A DNA stretch of 64,000 bases from Batkoa obscura (taxonomy: Eukaryota; Entomophthoromycota; Entomophthoromycetes; Entomophthorales; Batkoaceae): positions 124,001 to 188,000 of the forward strand of contig JASVEC010000006.1 of the NCBI GenBank assembly GCA_030770535.1, read 5' to 3'. This document shows, piece after piece, positions 49,839-61,125 of the stretch. Both the position numbers and the translations under genes were made by a program. How positions within the stretch are numbered: position 1 is the stretch's first letter; each line of letters starts with the position of its first letter. A model generated the notes under the pieces. The model saw only the letters and a program-made list of their open reading frames with translations, did not search any database and had not been told where the DNA came from.

Positions 49839-50570
49839 TTATTTTTCGCTTTTGTCATTTAAATGAAGCTGCTCCTTTAACATAAATAACCTGTTAACTG
49901 CATTCATTTTTTCGTTTTTATCCTTTTGCTTCAAGTCTTGATTGAACTCCATATGTTCATTGAAATTGATACTTTCTAATAATTTGATAATATCATTTTC
50001 TTGATTTTCATTATCCAGCGCAATATTACTGGAATTAGTATTGATGCTATAGCTATCTTTTATCGCACCTTCCTCTTCAATATTCTCTTGTTTACTATTT
50101 AAAAAATTCACTACATCCATTCCATCATTTTCATCCAAATAAAACTGTTCATTTATAAAAAAGCGAGCTTCTTCTTCTTTCATTGAATTATTCACATTAC
50201 CTTCGTTAACCTGATACCCCAGAATATTATCCACCAACACTCCATTTTCTTCATTAACACCAATATCTTTTTTGGCCTTAAACCCATCCAATTCTTCATA
50301 CTGTTCCGCTACAGTTTTAGTGTCAGGATCGAAATTCAAACTTTTGTTTACCATTGGTTTATGACTAGAGCTTTCTTCCAAATGCTGTACAACATTGTGA
50401 ATTCTTTTTGAACTACCAACTTCACGCGATATCTTTTCATTGCTTTCGGCCACTAAATTCCATAGTAAATTGGCGGATTTTTTACTACTTTCTTCAAGAT
50501 GTTCAAATATACTCCTTTCTGGCTTGCTTTGTTTGTTTTCCTCCGATTTACTTTGTTTGTTTTCCTCCAT
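49839..50570 (-). CDS. Uncharacterised acidic protein
   Basis: Single-exon frame of 243 residues. It begins with a short direct repeat, ENKQSKSEENKQSK, continues with SIFEHLEESSKKSANLLWNL and VVQHLEESSSHKP, so a HLEESS motif occurs twice about 40 residues apart, then an acidic Asn/Glu-rich middle and a C-terminal helix AVNRLFMLKEQLHLNDKSEK. No signal peptide or membrane segment. Family not recognised; the composition resembles a disordered nuclear or regulatory protein. Intact frame length and start far exceed chance for this AT-rich DNA. Confidence 0.7.
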   Translation of the reverse strand: MEENKQSKSEENKQSKPERSIFEHLEESSKKSANLLWNLVAESNEKISREVGSSKRIHNVVQHLEESSSHKPMVNKSLNFDPDTKTVAEQYEELDGFKAKKDIGVNEENGVLVDNILGYQVNEGNVNNSMKEEEARFFINEQFYLDENDGMDVVNFLNSKQENIEEEGAIKDSYSINTNSSNIALDNENQENDIIKLLESINFNEHMEFNQDLKQKDKNEKMNAVNRLFMLKEQLHLNDKSEK

Positions 50571-51117
50571 TGTTGATTGTGCTTTGAATAAAAATAAAAA
50601 ATTGAAAAAAATTGTTAGGCTAATTGAATGAATGAATGACGTCTCCGATTTTTATTTTATTGAATATTTGTATTTTTCATGAGACATTGGTGCTTATTTG
50701 CGATTTTATAAAAAGGATAAAGTTGAAAATAACCTAACCTACCTTTCAGCTCTTGAAGGGTTTCGGGTTCGAGTCCTAGCTCAGCTAATTTAATACCTGA
50801 GCTACTAAACTATTGCTCTCCCATAAAAACAAATATATTATACTACAAATGCCCCTGATCTGACATTTCATTTTATCTCTCCCCCTATCTTCATAAAAAT
50901 AATGAACACACGTGCTTTGGGCTTAGAGTAGTTCTTCTAATAAGACATTCAATTATTTGAATCAAACATCAAAATTAAAAATGATCAATATTTAAATAAC
51001 TTGCTTTTCAAAATGAGATTTTTTGCACAAATTTTTAAATTGGAAAAACATTTTAAAGCTGAAAAAAATCGAATTCCATCATCACCCTTTTTAATTTACA
51101 TTTAACACTATAATAAA
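50571..51117. other. Divergent intergenic region with tRNA-like B box
   Basis: Separates the acidic gene (minus) and NDC80 (plus) and should hold both promoters. The middle, 50,740-50,825, is less AT-rich than its surroundings and includes a tRNA-like B box and a perfect stem-loop; see that entry. Confidence 0.5.
50741..50822. ncRNA. tRNA-like sequence with Pol III-type boxes (not a clear tRNA)
   Basis: GGTTCGAGTCC at 50,766-50,776 is a perfect B-box match on the plus strand. Immediately after, TAGCTCAG (50,777-50,784) pairs with CTGAGCTA (50,797-50,804) over a 12-nt loop. On the minus strand TAGCTCAGGTA (50,804-50,794) resembles an A box. No cloverleaf can be completed on either strand: the T stem around the B box has mismatches and no anticodon arm is found. 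It may be a tRNA pseudogene, a tRNA-derived SINE piece or coincidence. Confidence 0.35.
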
Positions 51118-53634
51118 ATGTCAAGGCCAAATACGAAACCCATTCCAAAAAAAATCAATCTTGATATTAAAGACATTGTATTGAATATTAATATAAAAGA
51201 GTGTATTGAAGCTGATTTGATATCTTATAAAAAAAAGTATTATTCGGTTCAAAATAATGTATTAAACAGCCTTAGAAGTAATTTCTGTTTTTGTAATTAT
51301 TAAAGTAAAATATTAATCATTATTCAAGCTTCTAAAAGTTTAGAAGGTAATCCGGAATTAAAGATGACTCAGTTAATTATACCAGATTCCGAAAAGTAAA
51401 TTAAGATAGACCTTGATGATATTTCTATACTAATGTTATAATTTTAGGAATAGAAAGAAGGCACAAGAAGTGGCTGAAGACTTAGCTTTATTAGGAAACA
51501 AACAACGATTAGCTACAAATGATTTAAAAACTTATCGCGATAGAAAAGAGCATTTAAAAAACTTAGACTCCATTTTTAAATATCTTAAAGAGAGTGAATT
51601 TGATCCCAATTTAAAAAGAAGAGATTTAACTTCACCTCACAAAAAGTTGTTTGAAGAAATTTATAAACATTTATATCACAAATGTAATCCAGTTTATGAA
51701 TTTGATAAAAATGTTATTGATGCTGTTGTTCCTTCTTTAAATGTTCTTAAGTTTGTCTATTTTATTGTTTAGATATTTTATTAAATATTGTTTTAGATGT
51801 CCATTTACAAGTTTGTTAAAAAAATCTACATTTATATCACTTGGCTCACCATCCTCATGGACTCTTCTTTCAGCAATGTTAAATTGGCTAGTTAAAGCCA
51901 TTCAGGTACTTTGAACAATCTTTTTACTAAATAAAACTAACTTTAATTTAGACGGCTGATATAACTTGTGAAAACAGGAATAAGATTTCAACAGAGAGTG
52001 ATGGAGAAAAAAATTATCTTGAAATGTCTTCGTCAATACTTTCTAAAGCCTATAGACAATGCTTAAAAGAACGAAGCGGTGCAAATAGTGTAGAGAATAT
52101 TAAAAATGGACTTAATGAGTATTTTGGTAAAAAAAATCAGATTAAGTTAAAATTTATTAATAGCATATATATAGAAAATGATGCTAAATGTTTGGAGAAC
52201 GTAAAACAAGGTATAATATCTGAAAGAGAAAAAATTATTAAAAGAAGTCATGAAATTAATGAAAAGAGAGTAAAAGAATCTATTAATGTTTATTCAAATA
52301 TTTACATATATATAAATAGGAAAAAATGGAATCAGAAGAAGAGTATTATGAATATTTCAGAGATGCTCAAAAAATTACATCTGAATATGCCAAATTTACT
52401 GTGGGTAAGAATACTAGGCTATTAGAAAGACAGAAAAATGAGTTTATGGAGATTGAAAAAGCTGGTAGGTCCTAAGTTGTTTTTAATAGGCTATATGTAA
52501 TTTTATATGATAGAGACTACAATTAAAAAGATTGATACTGCTATAAAGAAAATTCGTAATAGATTAGAGGTACAAGTTTATAGGCCGGAAGAATGTAGTA
52601 AAATGGTAGAAAATGAAAAAGAATTAAAAGAAGAAAAGCTCAAGCTGTTTGATCGTTCAGCAAAAGTTAATTCGCAGCTAAAAGGGTTTAAAGAGAGAAG
52701 AGAATATGTTTTTAATGAGGTATAAAAAACTTATATTTTATCTTTATTTTTTTATCTTTTTTAAAGGCTCGTAAAGAAACAAAAAAATATAACTTGTCAC
52801 TTCATTCTTTAAGGGTTTTAGGTACTGCAAAAGCTCCAATAGATGAAGAGAAATACAAAGCTGACTTTGTTATAAGAGAAGTAGATTATAGTGATGACGA
52901 AAAAGAAGAAAAGGATAAAAGAATTAAGGAAATAAATAAACTTGAGTTTAATGATGACTTTAGAGTAAAAATATTTAATTAGATAGATAGATAGATAGAT
53001 ATAAATTAAACTTTTGTTTATTATAGCAATACATAATTAATAGCTCTGAAACTTTAGTCCCTCAAATAGCCCTAACAGAAGAAAGGCTGGAGGCTGAAAG
53101 AATAAGATACAAAGAGTTAGATCAAGAAGAATACAGAATGAGAGCATCTGTTAAGTTGCTAAAAGGGCGTATGGGTAGAGAAGAAGAACAGAATAAGATA
53201 GAAGAACATGTACGATCCTGTTTTGTTTCAGATGTTTTAATTGCTAAACTATTTTTAGTGCCAAGAAGATGATATAAATGATATTGAAAGGGAAATTAAA
53301 CAAAATTTAGATTTTGATAAAAAGAATGAAGACTATGGAAAGGAGGATATTAATTTATTAAAAAGAAGGATTACAGAACTAACTGAAGAGTAAGTATTAT
53401 ATTACGTCAACTGTTTAATCTGGATTAATTTTCATTAGGATTAGAGAAGCTAAGCGTGATGGTAAAAAAAGGATAAAAAAAGAAAAAGAAAATCAAAAAA
53501 TTATTTTGAATGAATTTAATGAAACAAAACTAAAAGCAAGAGAACTTGTACAAGATAAAAAAGAAGTTATGGAAAGCCTAGATAAAAGCATTGAAAAATT
53601 CAACAAGGAATTAGGTTTGAATATAAATTCGTAA
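51118..53634 (+). CDS. NDC80: Kinetochore protein NDC80
   Basis: Microtubule-binding subunit of the NDC80 complex at the outer kinetochore. After a basic N-terminal tail (MSRPNTKPIPKKIN), the calponin-homology domain is spread over spliced exons: YRDRKEHLKNLDSIFKYLKE, FDPNLKRRDLTSPHKKLFEEI, CPFTSLLKKSTFISLGSPSSW and LSAMLNWLVKAI, matching the family block that pairs a ...G.P..W core with a Leu-Trp-Leu helix. The next part, YYEYFRDAQKITSEYAKFTV, fits the family linker. A long coiled coil rich in Glu, Lys and Arg follows to the end (FNKELGLNINS). About 640 residues after removal of roughly twelve introns, the size of other NDC80s. Sequence divergence is high, as usual for this protein, so identity rests on the CH block and architecture. 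Confidence 0.75.
52981..53001. repeat. (GATA)n microsatellite in an NDC80 intron
   Basis: Five GATA units right after the donor region of an intron; the intron must be removed to keep the frame (FNDDFR to QYIINSS). Confidence 0.85.
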
Positions 53635-53810
53635 ACTTAGTAATCACAAATTAATTATTATACCCTCTAACCGTTTCGCTGATTGAATCCTGAACTGATC
53701 TATTTAATTAATGCGTTTTTAATCCAATTATTTTAAGTAAATTTTTACAGTAAATTATATAAACAATTTCTTTAATACTTTTTACACTTTTATATACTTT
53801 ACTTTCAAAC

Positions 53811-54514
53811 ATGAAAAATAATGATATTGATCCAACCTTTATATTAAATACAGACAAACTCATGTTTTCTAAAAATGGTTTAAACAGTAGTAATAAAAAC
53901 AATATTGAAGAAACAAAGGAAGAGGATACTTTGGAATCAATCAAGATGCCACAAAATCACCATCATGAAGAAATGAATTATAATTTAACAATATCAAATA
54001 GTAATATAAATCAACCTAGCATATTTGATGATGGGGATGATTTTGATGATAGCAATATTTTAGAGTTATTGAATCAGATTGAAAATGGTAAGCTATTAAA
54101 GAATAAACTTAAGAACAATTTATTTATTTAAAAGGAGCTAAAGTAAATAAAAAAGATAGCAATAATAATAGTAATATCGAGAGTGCTTTAACTGCTGAGA
54201 CATTTGATCAAGTTATTAATGGTATAATAAATTTCAAGGAGTAATTCGTTACTAATTTTATATAGAAACTTTAAACCAAACAAAAAATTCATTCGATCAA
54301 ATTCAATTAATTCTAAGGTAAGTTTTTACACATTGAAATAAAAATACTAAAATTAATTAGTAAAATGGATGAAAATCGAAATCAAACATTAAAAATGGTA
54401 TCTACTATATTATCAAAAACACAAAAGGAGAGGGATGAAGCTATACAAGTTTATGAGAATATTAAATCCAAATATTTCAATTTTAAAGATGGGATAAAGT
54501 CTAAACCTAATTAA
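53811..54514 (+). CDS. Uncharacterised small coiled-coil protein
   Basis: Four exons give about 190 residues. The first exon encodes a disordered acidic N-terminus ending DDGDDFDDSNILELLNQIENG. Splices at GAAAATG/GTAAGC, TTAATG/GTATAA and CTAAG/GTAAGT join ETFDQVIN, ETLNQTKNSFDQIQLILS and KMDENRNQTLKMVSTILSKT in one frame. The C-terminal third is helical, with a possible coiled coil (QKERDEAIQVYENIKSKYF). No signal or membrane segment; family unknown. Three consistent introns with GTAAG/GTATAA donors support a real gene. Its start is 177 bp after NDC80 on the same strand, but no functional link is known. Confidence 0.65.
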
Positions 54515-54784
54515 ACTATCACTATTTATACTTATTTATTGAAATAAAAATTATCAGCATACATAACTCTACTTTAAACTTTTTAGCAACTATCAAATAT
54601 TATATAGATTACTATAGTTTATGATTTATTTAATTATTGTATCATTGAATTTATATTGCTAATTTACCTTTTTAAATTTAAATTTTATAATTCAGATTAT
54701 AATAACTAATTCATATATTAATCTATATTAAATATAAATTTTATTTGTAACCTATTTCACTCTATAAGTTCTCTATGTTAAAAT

Positions 54785-55006
54785 TTATTCATCTCCAGAG
54801 TACATGTTATTTTCATAATTATGAATTAAGCCAGGAGCTGAGTTTAAGTCAGTAGCTAAAACGGTAAGTTGATGAACAATATTGTTGGGCACCAAATGAA
54901 TAGCTGTTGTTTGAGAAAGAAACTTATTTAATATTTTTCCTGCTTTTAATTTATCGACCGTTTCACTTTGTACTGTTTCAATCCTTAATGGTTTTGGGTT
55001 ACTCAT
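54785..55006 (-). CDS. Uncharacterised 73-residue protein
   Basis: Single-exon minus-strand frame, MSNPKPLRIETVQSETVDKL onward, with amphipathic stretch KAGKILNKFLSQTTAIHLVP and IVHQLTVLATDLNSAPGL, and an acidic C-terminus NMYSGDE. The mixed hydrophobic/charged pattern looks like a folded protein, not translated AT-rich noise. It has no signal peptide. I cannot name the family. Confidence 0.6.
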   Translation of the reverse strand: MSNPKPLRIETVQSETVDKLKAGKILNKFLSQTTAIHLVPNNIVHQLTVLATDLNSAPGLIHNYENNMYSGDE

Positions 55007-55948
55007 GGCTAATTTTATTTAAAATGTTAAAGTGCTCTTTTTAAAGATTAAGTTGGTCTGCTTCAAAAAATTAATTTTTTAGTACTGGGTTAAGCCAATA
55101 AAACAACGAGAAATTGGGATATCGAGAAAAGAAAAAATACAATAAAAAATATTGATTAGCCCAATTAATTAGTCTTAAATTAAAAGTAGACTAGGGTGTA
55201 AAATACTTAAGAAAAATTAATAGTTATGTTTTTTTTGTAAAGCAGATTTATCTATAAGGTAATTTATAAAGTAATCTGGCCTTTTTAGTTTATGTAAAAA
55301 TAGGCCATAGGCTACAATGATAGTTTTATTTTAAATTTTTTATTAAAAAATTGTTTTTGACCTAAAAAATTTTGATTTTACTTCAATCATAAATAAAGTA
55401 ACTAGTTCTATTCCACAGTCTTTAATAACAAAATGTTAGCTACCTTCTATTAATTCAAAACAGTTGCTCAAAAGATTAAAAACTAATGTTATAGTGGAGA
55501 GCATTACTTAATTGTATATAATCAACAGTATTTTTTTGATTGGAGTTTATTTATTTTATAGCTAGGCTCAATTTTAAAATTGATCTTATAGTTATAGTTA
55601 ATTACCTTTACGGTTTGCACCACAAAAAAAGGTTAGATTGCTTTGTAAATTACCTTATACCATTATTTATTAAGTTTTAAGCTGCTTAAAAGATGGTCAA
55701 AGCACTTAATAAGAAACCTTCCTACATATTGAACTATTTTTTGTAGCAATTTAATGTTATATGATAAACATTTTATTTTTAACAACACTTCAATGAACAT
55801 TAGCTGATTTTTTATATAAATTTTTGTAAAACTTAATCATGTTTTAATTTATCATATCTAGCAATTTATGTAAACAAATAAAAAATTTGAAAATGCTATT
55901 TATTGATAATAATCAATTAGATATAAATTAGTTAAAATTCTAATTGTA
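55007..55948. other. Intergenic region, no gene seen
   Basis: AT-rich DNA between the small plus-minus gene block and the secreted-protein array. No repeat or frame of note; the last ~80 bases (from about 55,870) match the downstream flank of the other array copies. Confidence 0.5.
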
Positions 55949-56792
55949 CTATGGATAAAAAGATAATTGGCCGATAAGAACAACCGTCAAAGAAGAATTA
56001 TCCCTATTTGTGACTTGGGGACCATAAGATATATGGAATCTATCAATTCCTTCATAAGTTGGTTTCTCTATTCCCAACCCCATTACCTGAGTAAAGATGT
56101 GAGTAATCTGGGCATCTAAAGCATCAGCATATAACCAAGTTGTTGGTGTATTATTTGGATTTACTTTGTATCCTAATGTATTCAACAAACAATTATCTTT
56201 CTTTTCAAGTAACTTTTCCCACATATGAACACAACCTTGTAGATTAGTACCTACACAGCTAGCCGTAACAATGAGATCAGATAATAGCCCATTGGTTGGT
56301 CTATCAGGAAAGTCTGTATCTAAAGCATCTAATATCTTTTTCTTTATATTTTTAACTTCGGTAGTATCCCCGAATATCTTGAACTCATATTCTATATGAC
56401 GTTTACAAAGCCTTTAATTTATCTATACACTTTGGTAATTCAGCATCGAGCATAGATCGATATAAAGGATGCCAGTAACTAGACATTGGATTATAGGCTG
56501 GTAGTTCGTAAAATGCCTAATTAGGATCGAAACTACACATTGGAAAAGTATTAGCACGTAACTGTATACTTGTGAAATCAGTTTTATAGGTATTGGAAGT
56601 TTCTAAACAAGAATGATTTAATATTATACCGCGACCTGGTTAAATATTATTAGCTATGATATATTTGCTTTCTTCAGTACTATATAAAGATCGATAACCA
56701 GCAAAGTTTATAAATTCCGGGAGTACACTGAGTGTTTTCTGTCCACAAATACTATGGAGCAAGATAGTTAAGATAAGTACAGAGCTAAGCAT
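55949..56792 (-). pseudogene. Secreted-protein family copy A, decayed
   Basis: Aligned with the intact copies at 58,161 and 61,126 it covers the whole gene, from the signal peptide MLSSVLILTILLHSICGQ to HISYGPQ and a C-terminus extended past the usual GLIG by several residues. It is interrupted by more than one inactivating change, so no full-length protein is expected, although the last third is open and intact. The signal-peptide pattern, cysteine order and TATA box at 56,840-56,849 are kept. A 222-bp tract (56,124-56,345) is identical to copy C, while the rest is far more diverged. It is a family member of unknown function, not recognised as any known toxin or effector. Confidence 0.85.
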
Positions 56793-56839
56793 GTCGTAAG
56801 TTTTTATTTTTAGTTTTAGTTTTCTTGAGCTCCTGGGTC

Positions 56840-56849
56840 TATATTTATA
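56840..56849 (-). promoter_or_regulatory. TATA box of array copy A
   Basis: TATAAATATA on the minus strand, 48 nt before the ATG of copy A, the same spacing as in copies B (47 nt) and C (48 nt). Confidence 0.7.
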
Positions 56850-58160
56850 TCATGAAAAGAGCGGATTCCCTTGATTTAATATCAATAAAACTGTTACTTA
56901 TAATAATGTTTTATTAGGTCATCTCAAAAGTTTTTTATTGCTTTAAGGCAAAAACTAACACCAAAAATATAATTACAGTAACAAGACATTTTTACATGAA
57001 AATGACTTTTAGATTTACCAAAAAAATCAACTATAGCAACTAATAATATCTATTGAAATTTTTAGTAAGAGAGCCAAAATTTCGGAACTTGATTTTAAAT
57101 AATAGAAAAAACTTATATTTGAAAAGAAAAGAAAATATCAAAAGTAGATTTTAGAATAACCCTCGCTTTGAAGTGACTATTATACTTATTTAGTCCCCAA
57201 TATGCTTACTTATTCTTAAATAAATAGAACTAATTAACTATTACCTTGATTTTTTAACATAATATATCTCAAATAAAACACATTCTTAATAGATAATCAA
57301 TTAATAAACTTGTGTACACACTGACATACTTAAAGTTACAATAAATCTTAGACTAGTTTATTTATTAAATATAGAAGTTTAAGTTGAGCTAAAATTTGCG
57401 TATAATTTATATAAATATTTTATTTTCATGTGTATATACTTTATAATCAATTGATGAAGATGATAAAGTAAATATGCAAACGCTCCGCTTAATTGAAAAG
57501 TACATGATGAAGTTGTTATTTCAAGAATATTGTTTTAATCTAAATACATTTTTGTATTTTTTTAGAGACCCAATTTTAAAACAACAATTAATTTAAAATT
57601 ATACTAAAGGATTTCAAAAATATATAAAGATGTCTTTTTGTTTAAGAATTTTACTAACAATTTTTTCACTCAAATAGTGCTTAAAAAATGTAAAACATTT
57701 ATAAAACTAAAAAACACTCCCATATGGTGAAATTATTTTTATTTTTAAAATTAAAAAAAAACGCTAGATTTTAAACATCAAAATTTGATACCTGATATTA
57801 TAATTATATTTCTAAATTCCAAAACATTATAACAATATCTAAATACATTTTGCTTTAATTTTTATTATTATGTTTGTCTTAAATTTTAGATATAAATATA
57901 TATATTAGTACTTAAATAAGTTAACAATTATTTTGAATAGCAAATAGTTGATACATCCTAAACACTTTCATTTAATAATTAGCATAGCAAATATAATCTC
58001 TTTCAAGTTGATGAGTTACAGCGCTTGTTGTAATTTTTATCTATTAAAAAACATATAAAAGTCTGAAATAATAAAAGTAATGATAAAATCGATTTTATTT
58101 ATTATAACAAGTTAGTTGGAGATTAGTTAAACTCTTCATTTACTATAAATATATAATAAA
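56850..58160. other. Array spacer A-B with one MITE
   Basis: No gene. A block at about 57,453-57,530 (TATGCAAACGC... and TTGAAAAGTACATGATGAAG) resembles matching blocks upstream of copies B and C, so the duplicated unit reaches at least 600 bp upstream of the ATG. One MITE lies at 57,622-57,725. Confidence 0.5.
57622..57725 (+). mobile_element. MITE, ATATGGGGATG family, diverged copy
   Basis: Left end ATATAAAGATGTCTTTTTG, core TTTTTTCACTCAAATAGTG, right end AAACACTCCCATAT. Same layout as full copies, with drift in the left TIR. Confidence 0.75.
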
Positions 58161-59042
58161 CTAACCAATAAGGCCAATAGTTGAAAAAGAATCATTTTGA
58201 TTTACAGCTTGGGGATCATAAGAAATATGAAATCTATCAATACCTTTATAAGTGGATTTCTCTATGCCCAATCCCATTATACGTGCCCAGATATGAGCTA
58301 AATGTATGTCCAATCCATCAGCATATAGCCAGGTTGTTGGTATATTATTTGAATTTATTTTATATCCTAATGTATTCAATAAACAGTTGTCTTTCTTTTC
58401 AAGCAATTTTTCCCACATATCAACACACCCTTGTAAATTAGTACCTACACAACTGGCTGTTATAACCAAATCAGACATTAAACCATTAGTTGGTCTCTTG
58501 GGGAAATCGATGTTTAAAGCATCTAATATCTTTTTCTTTGTATTTTTAATTTCAGTAGTATTTCCGAATACTTTGAGCTCAAATTCAACATGACGTTTAC
58601 AAAAGGCGCTTTTAGCATCAAGGCCATACATCATATTTACTACATTCTTTTTATCTAAAGTTTTTAATTTACTAATACATTTTGGTAACTCAGCATCAAG
58701 TATTCGTTGATCTATAGGATACCAAAAGCTGGATGCTGAGTTGTAGCCTGGTAGGGTTGCGTATACCCAATTTGGATCGAGACTACACATTGGAAAAGTA
58801 TTAGCGGGTAACTGTATTCGTGTAAAATCAGCTTTATAGTTGCTGCAAGGTCCTAAATATGGCTTATTTAGTAATAGACCACGCTTAGGGTTCGTATTAT
58901 CAGTTATAATGCATTTGCCTTTTTCAGTGCTGTATAGAGATCTATAATTAACAAAATTAATATATTCTGGGGGTACGCCAGGAGTTTCCTGGCCACAAAT
59001 ATTATGGTGCAATATAATCAATATAAGCAAAAGTTTGTACAT
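58161..59042 (-). CDS. Secreted 8-cysteine protein, array copy B
   Basis: Intact, intronless, 293 residues. Signal peptide at residues 1-18 (MYKLLLILIILHHNICGQ), then the family opening GVPPEYINF. Eight cysteines in the mature part (44, 66, 86, 122, 148, 198, 206, 220) are all kept in copy C, suggesting four disulfides. Other conserved elements: a glycosylation sequon NTT at 161, RHVEFELKVFG around 150, RPTNGL.SDL.(V/I)TASCVGTNLQGC around 184, and RFHISY at 270-275 near the end GLIG. No membrane anchor or GPI tail, so the product should be released. I do not recognise the family. H151-x-E-F and H272-I-S-Y loosely recall the paired HxT/HxS motifs of 2H phosphoesterases, but the first motif has Glu where Thr/Ser is normal. 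Confidence 0.85.
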   Translation of the reverse strand: MYKLLLILIILHHNICGQETPGVPPEYINFVNYRSLYSTEKGKCIITDNTNPKRGLLLNKPYLGPCSNYKADFTRIQLPANTFPMCSLDPNWVYATLPGYNSASSFWYPIDQRILDAELPKCISKLKTLDKKNVVNMMYGLDAKSAFCKRHVEFELKVFGNTTEIKNTKKKILDALNIDFPKRPTNGLMSDLVITASCVGTNLQGCVDMWEKLLEKKDNCLLNTLGYKINSNNIPTTWLYADGLDIHLAHIWARIMGLGIEKSTYKGIDRFHISYDPQAVNQNDSFSTIGLIG

Positions 59043-59088
59043 TTTTTAATTATTGAAGTTTATTTTTAATGCTTTTGACTACCAAGCT

Positions 59089-59098
59089 TATATTTATA
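59089..59098 (-). promoter_or_regulatory. TATA box of array copy B
   Basis: TATAAATATA on the minus strand, 47 nt before the ATG; the following TAAGCTTGGTAG differs from copy C, so the TATA itself is the conserved part. Confidence 0.7.
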
Positions 59099-60108
59099 TC
59101 ATTAAAATGATATTATCTTTTAATTTTTTAAAATAATACCGTTGTCATTTATAAAAATAACTTTCATATTGATTAATAGAAAAAACTTATATAGAAAGAG
59201 TTAAATACTAAATGTAGATTTGAGAATAATTGTTATATTGAATAACAATTATATTCCTTTAATCCACATTATATTTCCTTGATTTTAAAAAGATCAAGGT
59301 AGCTAACCACTATCTAGATTTTTTGAAATAATACAATTATCCACTAAAATTCATTCTTTTTGAAAATATTAATTCTATAGAGTCGTACACACATCAATGC
59401 ACCTATATTTAAATTAAAATTTATGCTGATCTGTCTAAAATTTGATTTTAAGTTAAAGTATTATTTCCATTATAATTCATATAAAACACTTTCTTTTTAA
59501 ACGTATTTTACTTTTTAATTGAGTGATGAACAAGATGAAGTAACAATGCGAATTTTCCACCTTTTTGTGTTCACCATTAACTACAAACAAGTCATAAAAT
59601 TCTTATTTCTGTAATATTCTTTTAAACAAGAAAAAGTGTTTTCTTTTCCTTCTCGAAAAATCTATTTAAAGAATAACAATTAGTTAAACCATCTAACAAT
59701 TTTGATCCCTTAAAAATTGACATAAAAAATAAATGATTTAATTAAATAATAGTGGGTTTTAATAGTATTTAATGAACTTTTATTACTTTTTTTATAGTTG
59801 TTTGAATTCAATAACTGTAATATGTAAAGGAAGATGGGAAGTATCCGAGTAATTTAATGCTTTCGCTTATAAAGTGAAAAGAATATAATATAAAACAAAG
59901 TTATATTTTAAATGGAGGTAAGGTTTACTAACATAAATTAGAACCTCTTTTTCTATTGGTATTTTACTAAAAATAAAAACATAATGCTTTTATGCTAAAT
60001 CAATTAAATAATTTATAAGCTTAGTTTCCAAGTCATTTAAGAACATCTCAAAAATCCGGGTAAATACTATGAATTCCAACAAATATTGAATTGTTCCGTA
60101 CTTTATTA

Positions 60109-60190
60109 CAGTATTTTTATTATATCATGGTTATAGCAAGAAGAAAAATTAAACAAACTGAAGTAGAAAAATATTAACGAAATTGTCAAC
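60109..60190 (+). mobile_element. Left-end fragment of a TA-flanked CAGT-type MITE
   Basis: TA followed by CAGTATTTTTATTATATCAT and GGTTATAGCAAGAA, matching the terminal repeats of the element at 63,435. The similarity continues weakly into the interior (AAACAAACTGAAG), but no right end is seen. Confidence 0.5.
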
Positions 60191-60355
60191 ACTTTCAAAG
60201 TATTTTTAGTATTTAATGCGTTTAAAATATATATTAGTATAACGGATTTAGCTTAATAGTTAAAAGAAAGTAATTAAAATTTATAATGTAGAATTATACT
60301 TTTTTACAACATGTAATTTAAAAATAAAGTAAAATAGTTTTTATTATATGGCGAT

Positions 60356-60462
60356 ATATGAGAATGTATTTTTTTGTTTAAGAATTTTACTAACAATTTT
60401 TCCACTCCAAATAGCACTTAAAAGAAGAAAAAATAATGAAACCAAAAAAATATCCTCATATT
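60356..60462 (+). mobile_element. MITE, ATATGGGGATG family, full-length copy
   Basis: 107 bp, ATATGAGAATGTATTTTTTT to AAATATCCTCATAT, core CCACTCCAAATAGCACTT. Abuts a second copy on its right. Confidence 0.8.
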
Positions 60463-60551
60463 TTCTTGTCCAATTTTACTAACAGTTATTTTACTCAAAT
60501 AGCGCTTGAAAAATGGAAAAAGTGATGAAGTAAAAAAAAACATCCCCATAT
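60463..60551 (+). mobile_element. MITE, ATATGGGGATG family, left-truncated copy
   Basis: Begins inside the element (CCAATTTTACTAACAG), has the ACTCAAATAGCGCTTG core and an intact right end AAACATCCCCATATA. It lacks the left TIR and directly follows the copy at 60,356 in the same orientation. Confidence 0.75.
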
Positions 60552-61125
60552 ATTAACTTTAATACTTATCTATTAAAATTTGGTCATGATTTATTGAATA
60601 GTCTAAAACTTAAACATATATATATGATACTAGTATACACTTTATTTGAATATGAAAAGCAAAGAGCATCATTTTAGTAGCTTTGTATGTGCATATTTTT
60701 TTGTTGATATATAATATTGAGTTTTTAATTAACCTTTGGTATAAAAGAAAATGTTGCTATCTATAAATAAAACCCCAAAATATTATATAATGTTTATTTC
60801 ATTATTAATAAACTATTTAGAAGTTATAGCGCGTTTGATTACATTTTACATAACAATGGTTTAAGCTTAGGTATTATAGCTGTGTTATACATTTAATTCA
60901 AGGTTATAAATTAGTTTTAGTGGCATTTGTTATTATATAGTAAACAGTTGCAATTGATAAAAGTATTAAATACAATTTATTTGATTTAAACAACCACATT
61001 TTATTATAGCTTTTTGTTAATTAAAGGTTATAAAAGCGTAAATTATTATAAAAAAGAAATTTATTAATATCAACTAGTTTATAAATATTATTTAAACTGT
61101 AGTTATATTATAGATATAAAGATAG

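Larger units (their letters stand above)
59100..61125. other. Array spacer B-C with MITEs
   Basis: About 2 kb without a gene. Its first 500 bases match the upstream flank of copy C in patches (for example ATGCTGATCTG and ATGCGAATTTTCCAC regions). It contains a mariner-type end near 60,109-60,145 and a tandem MITE pair at 60,356-60,551. Confidence 0.5.
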
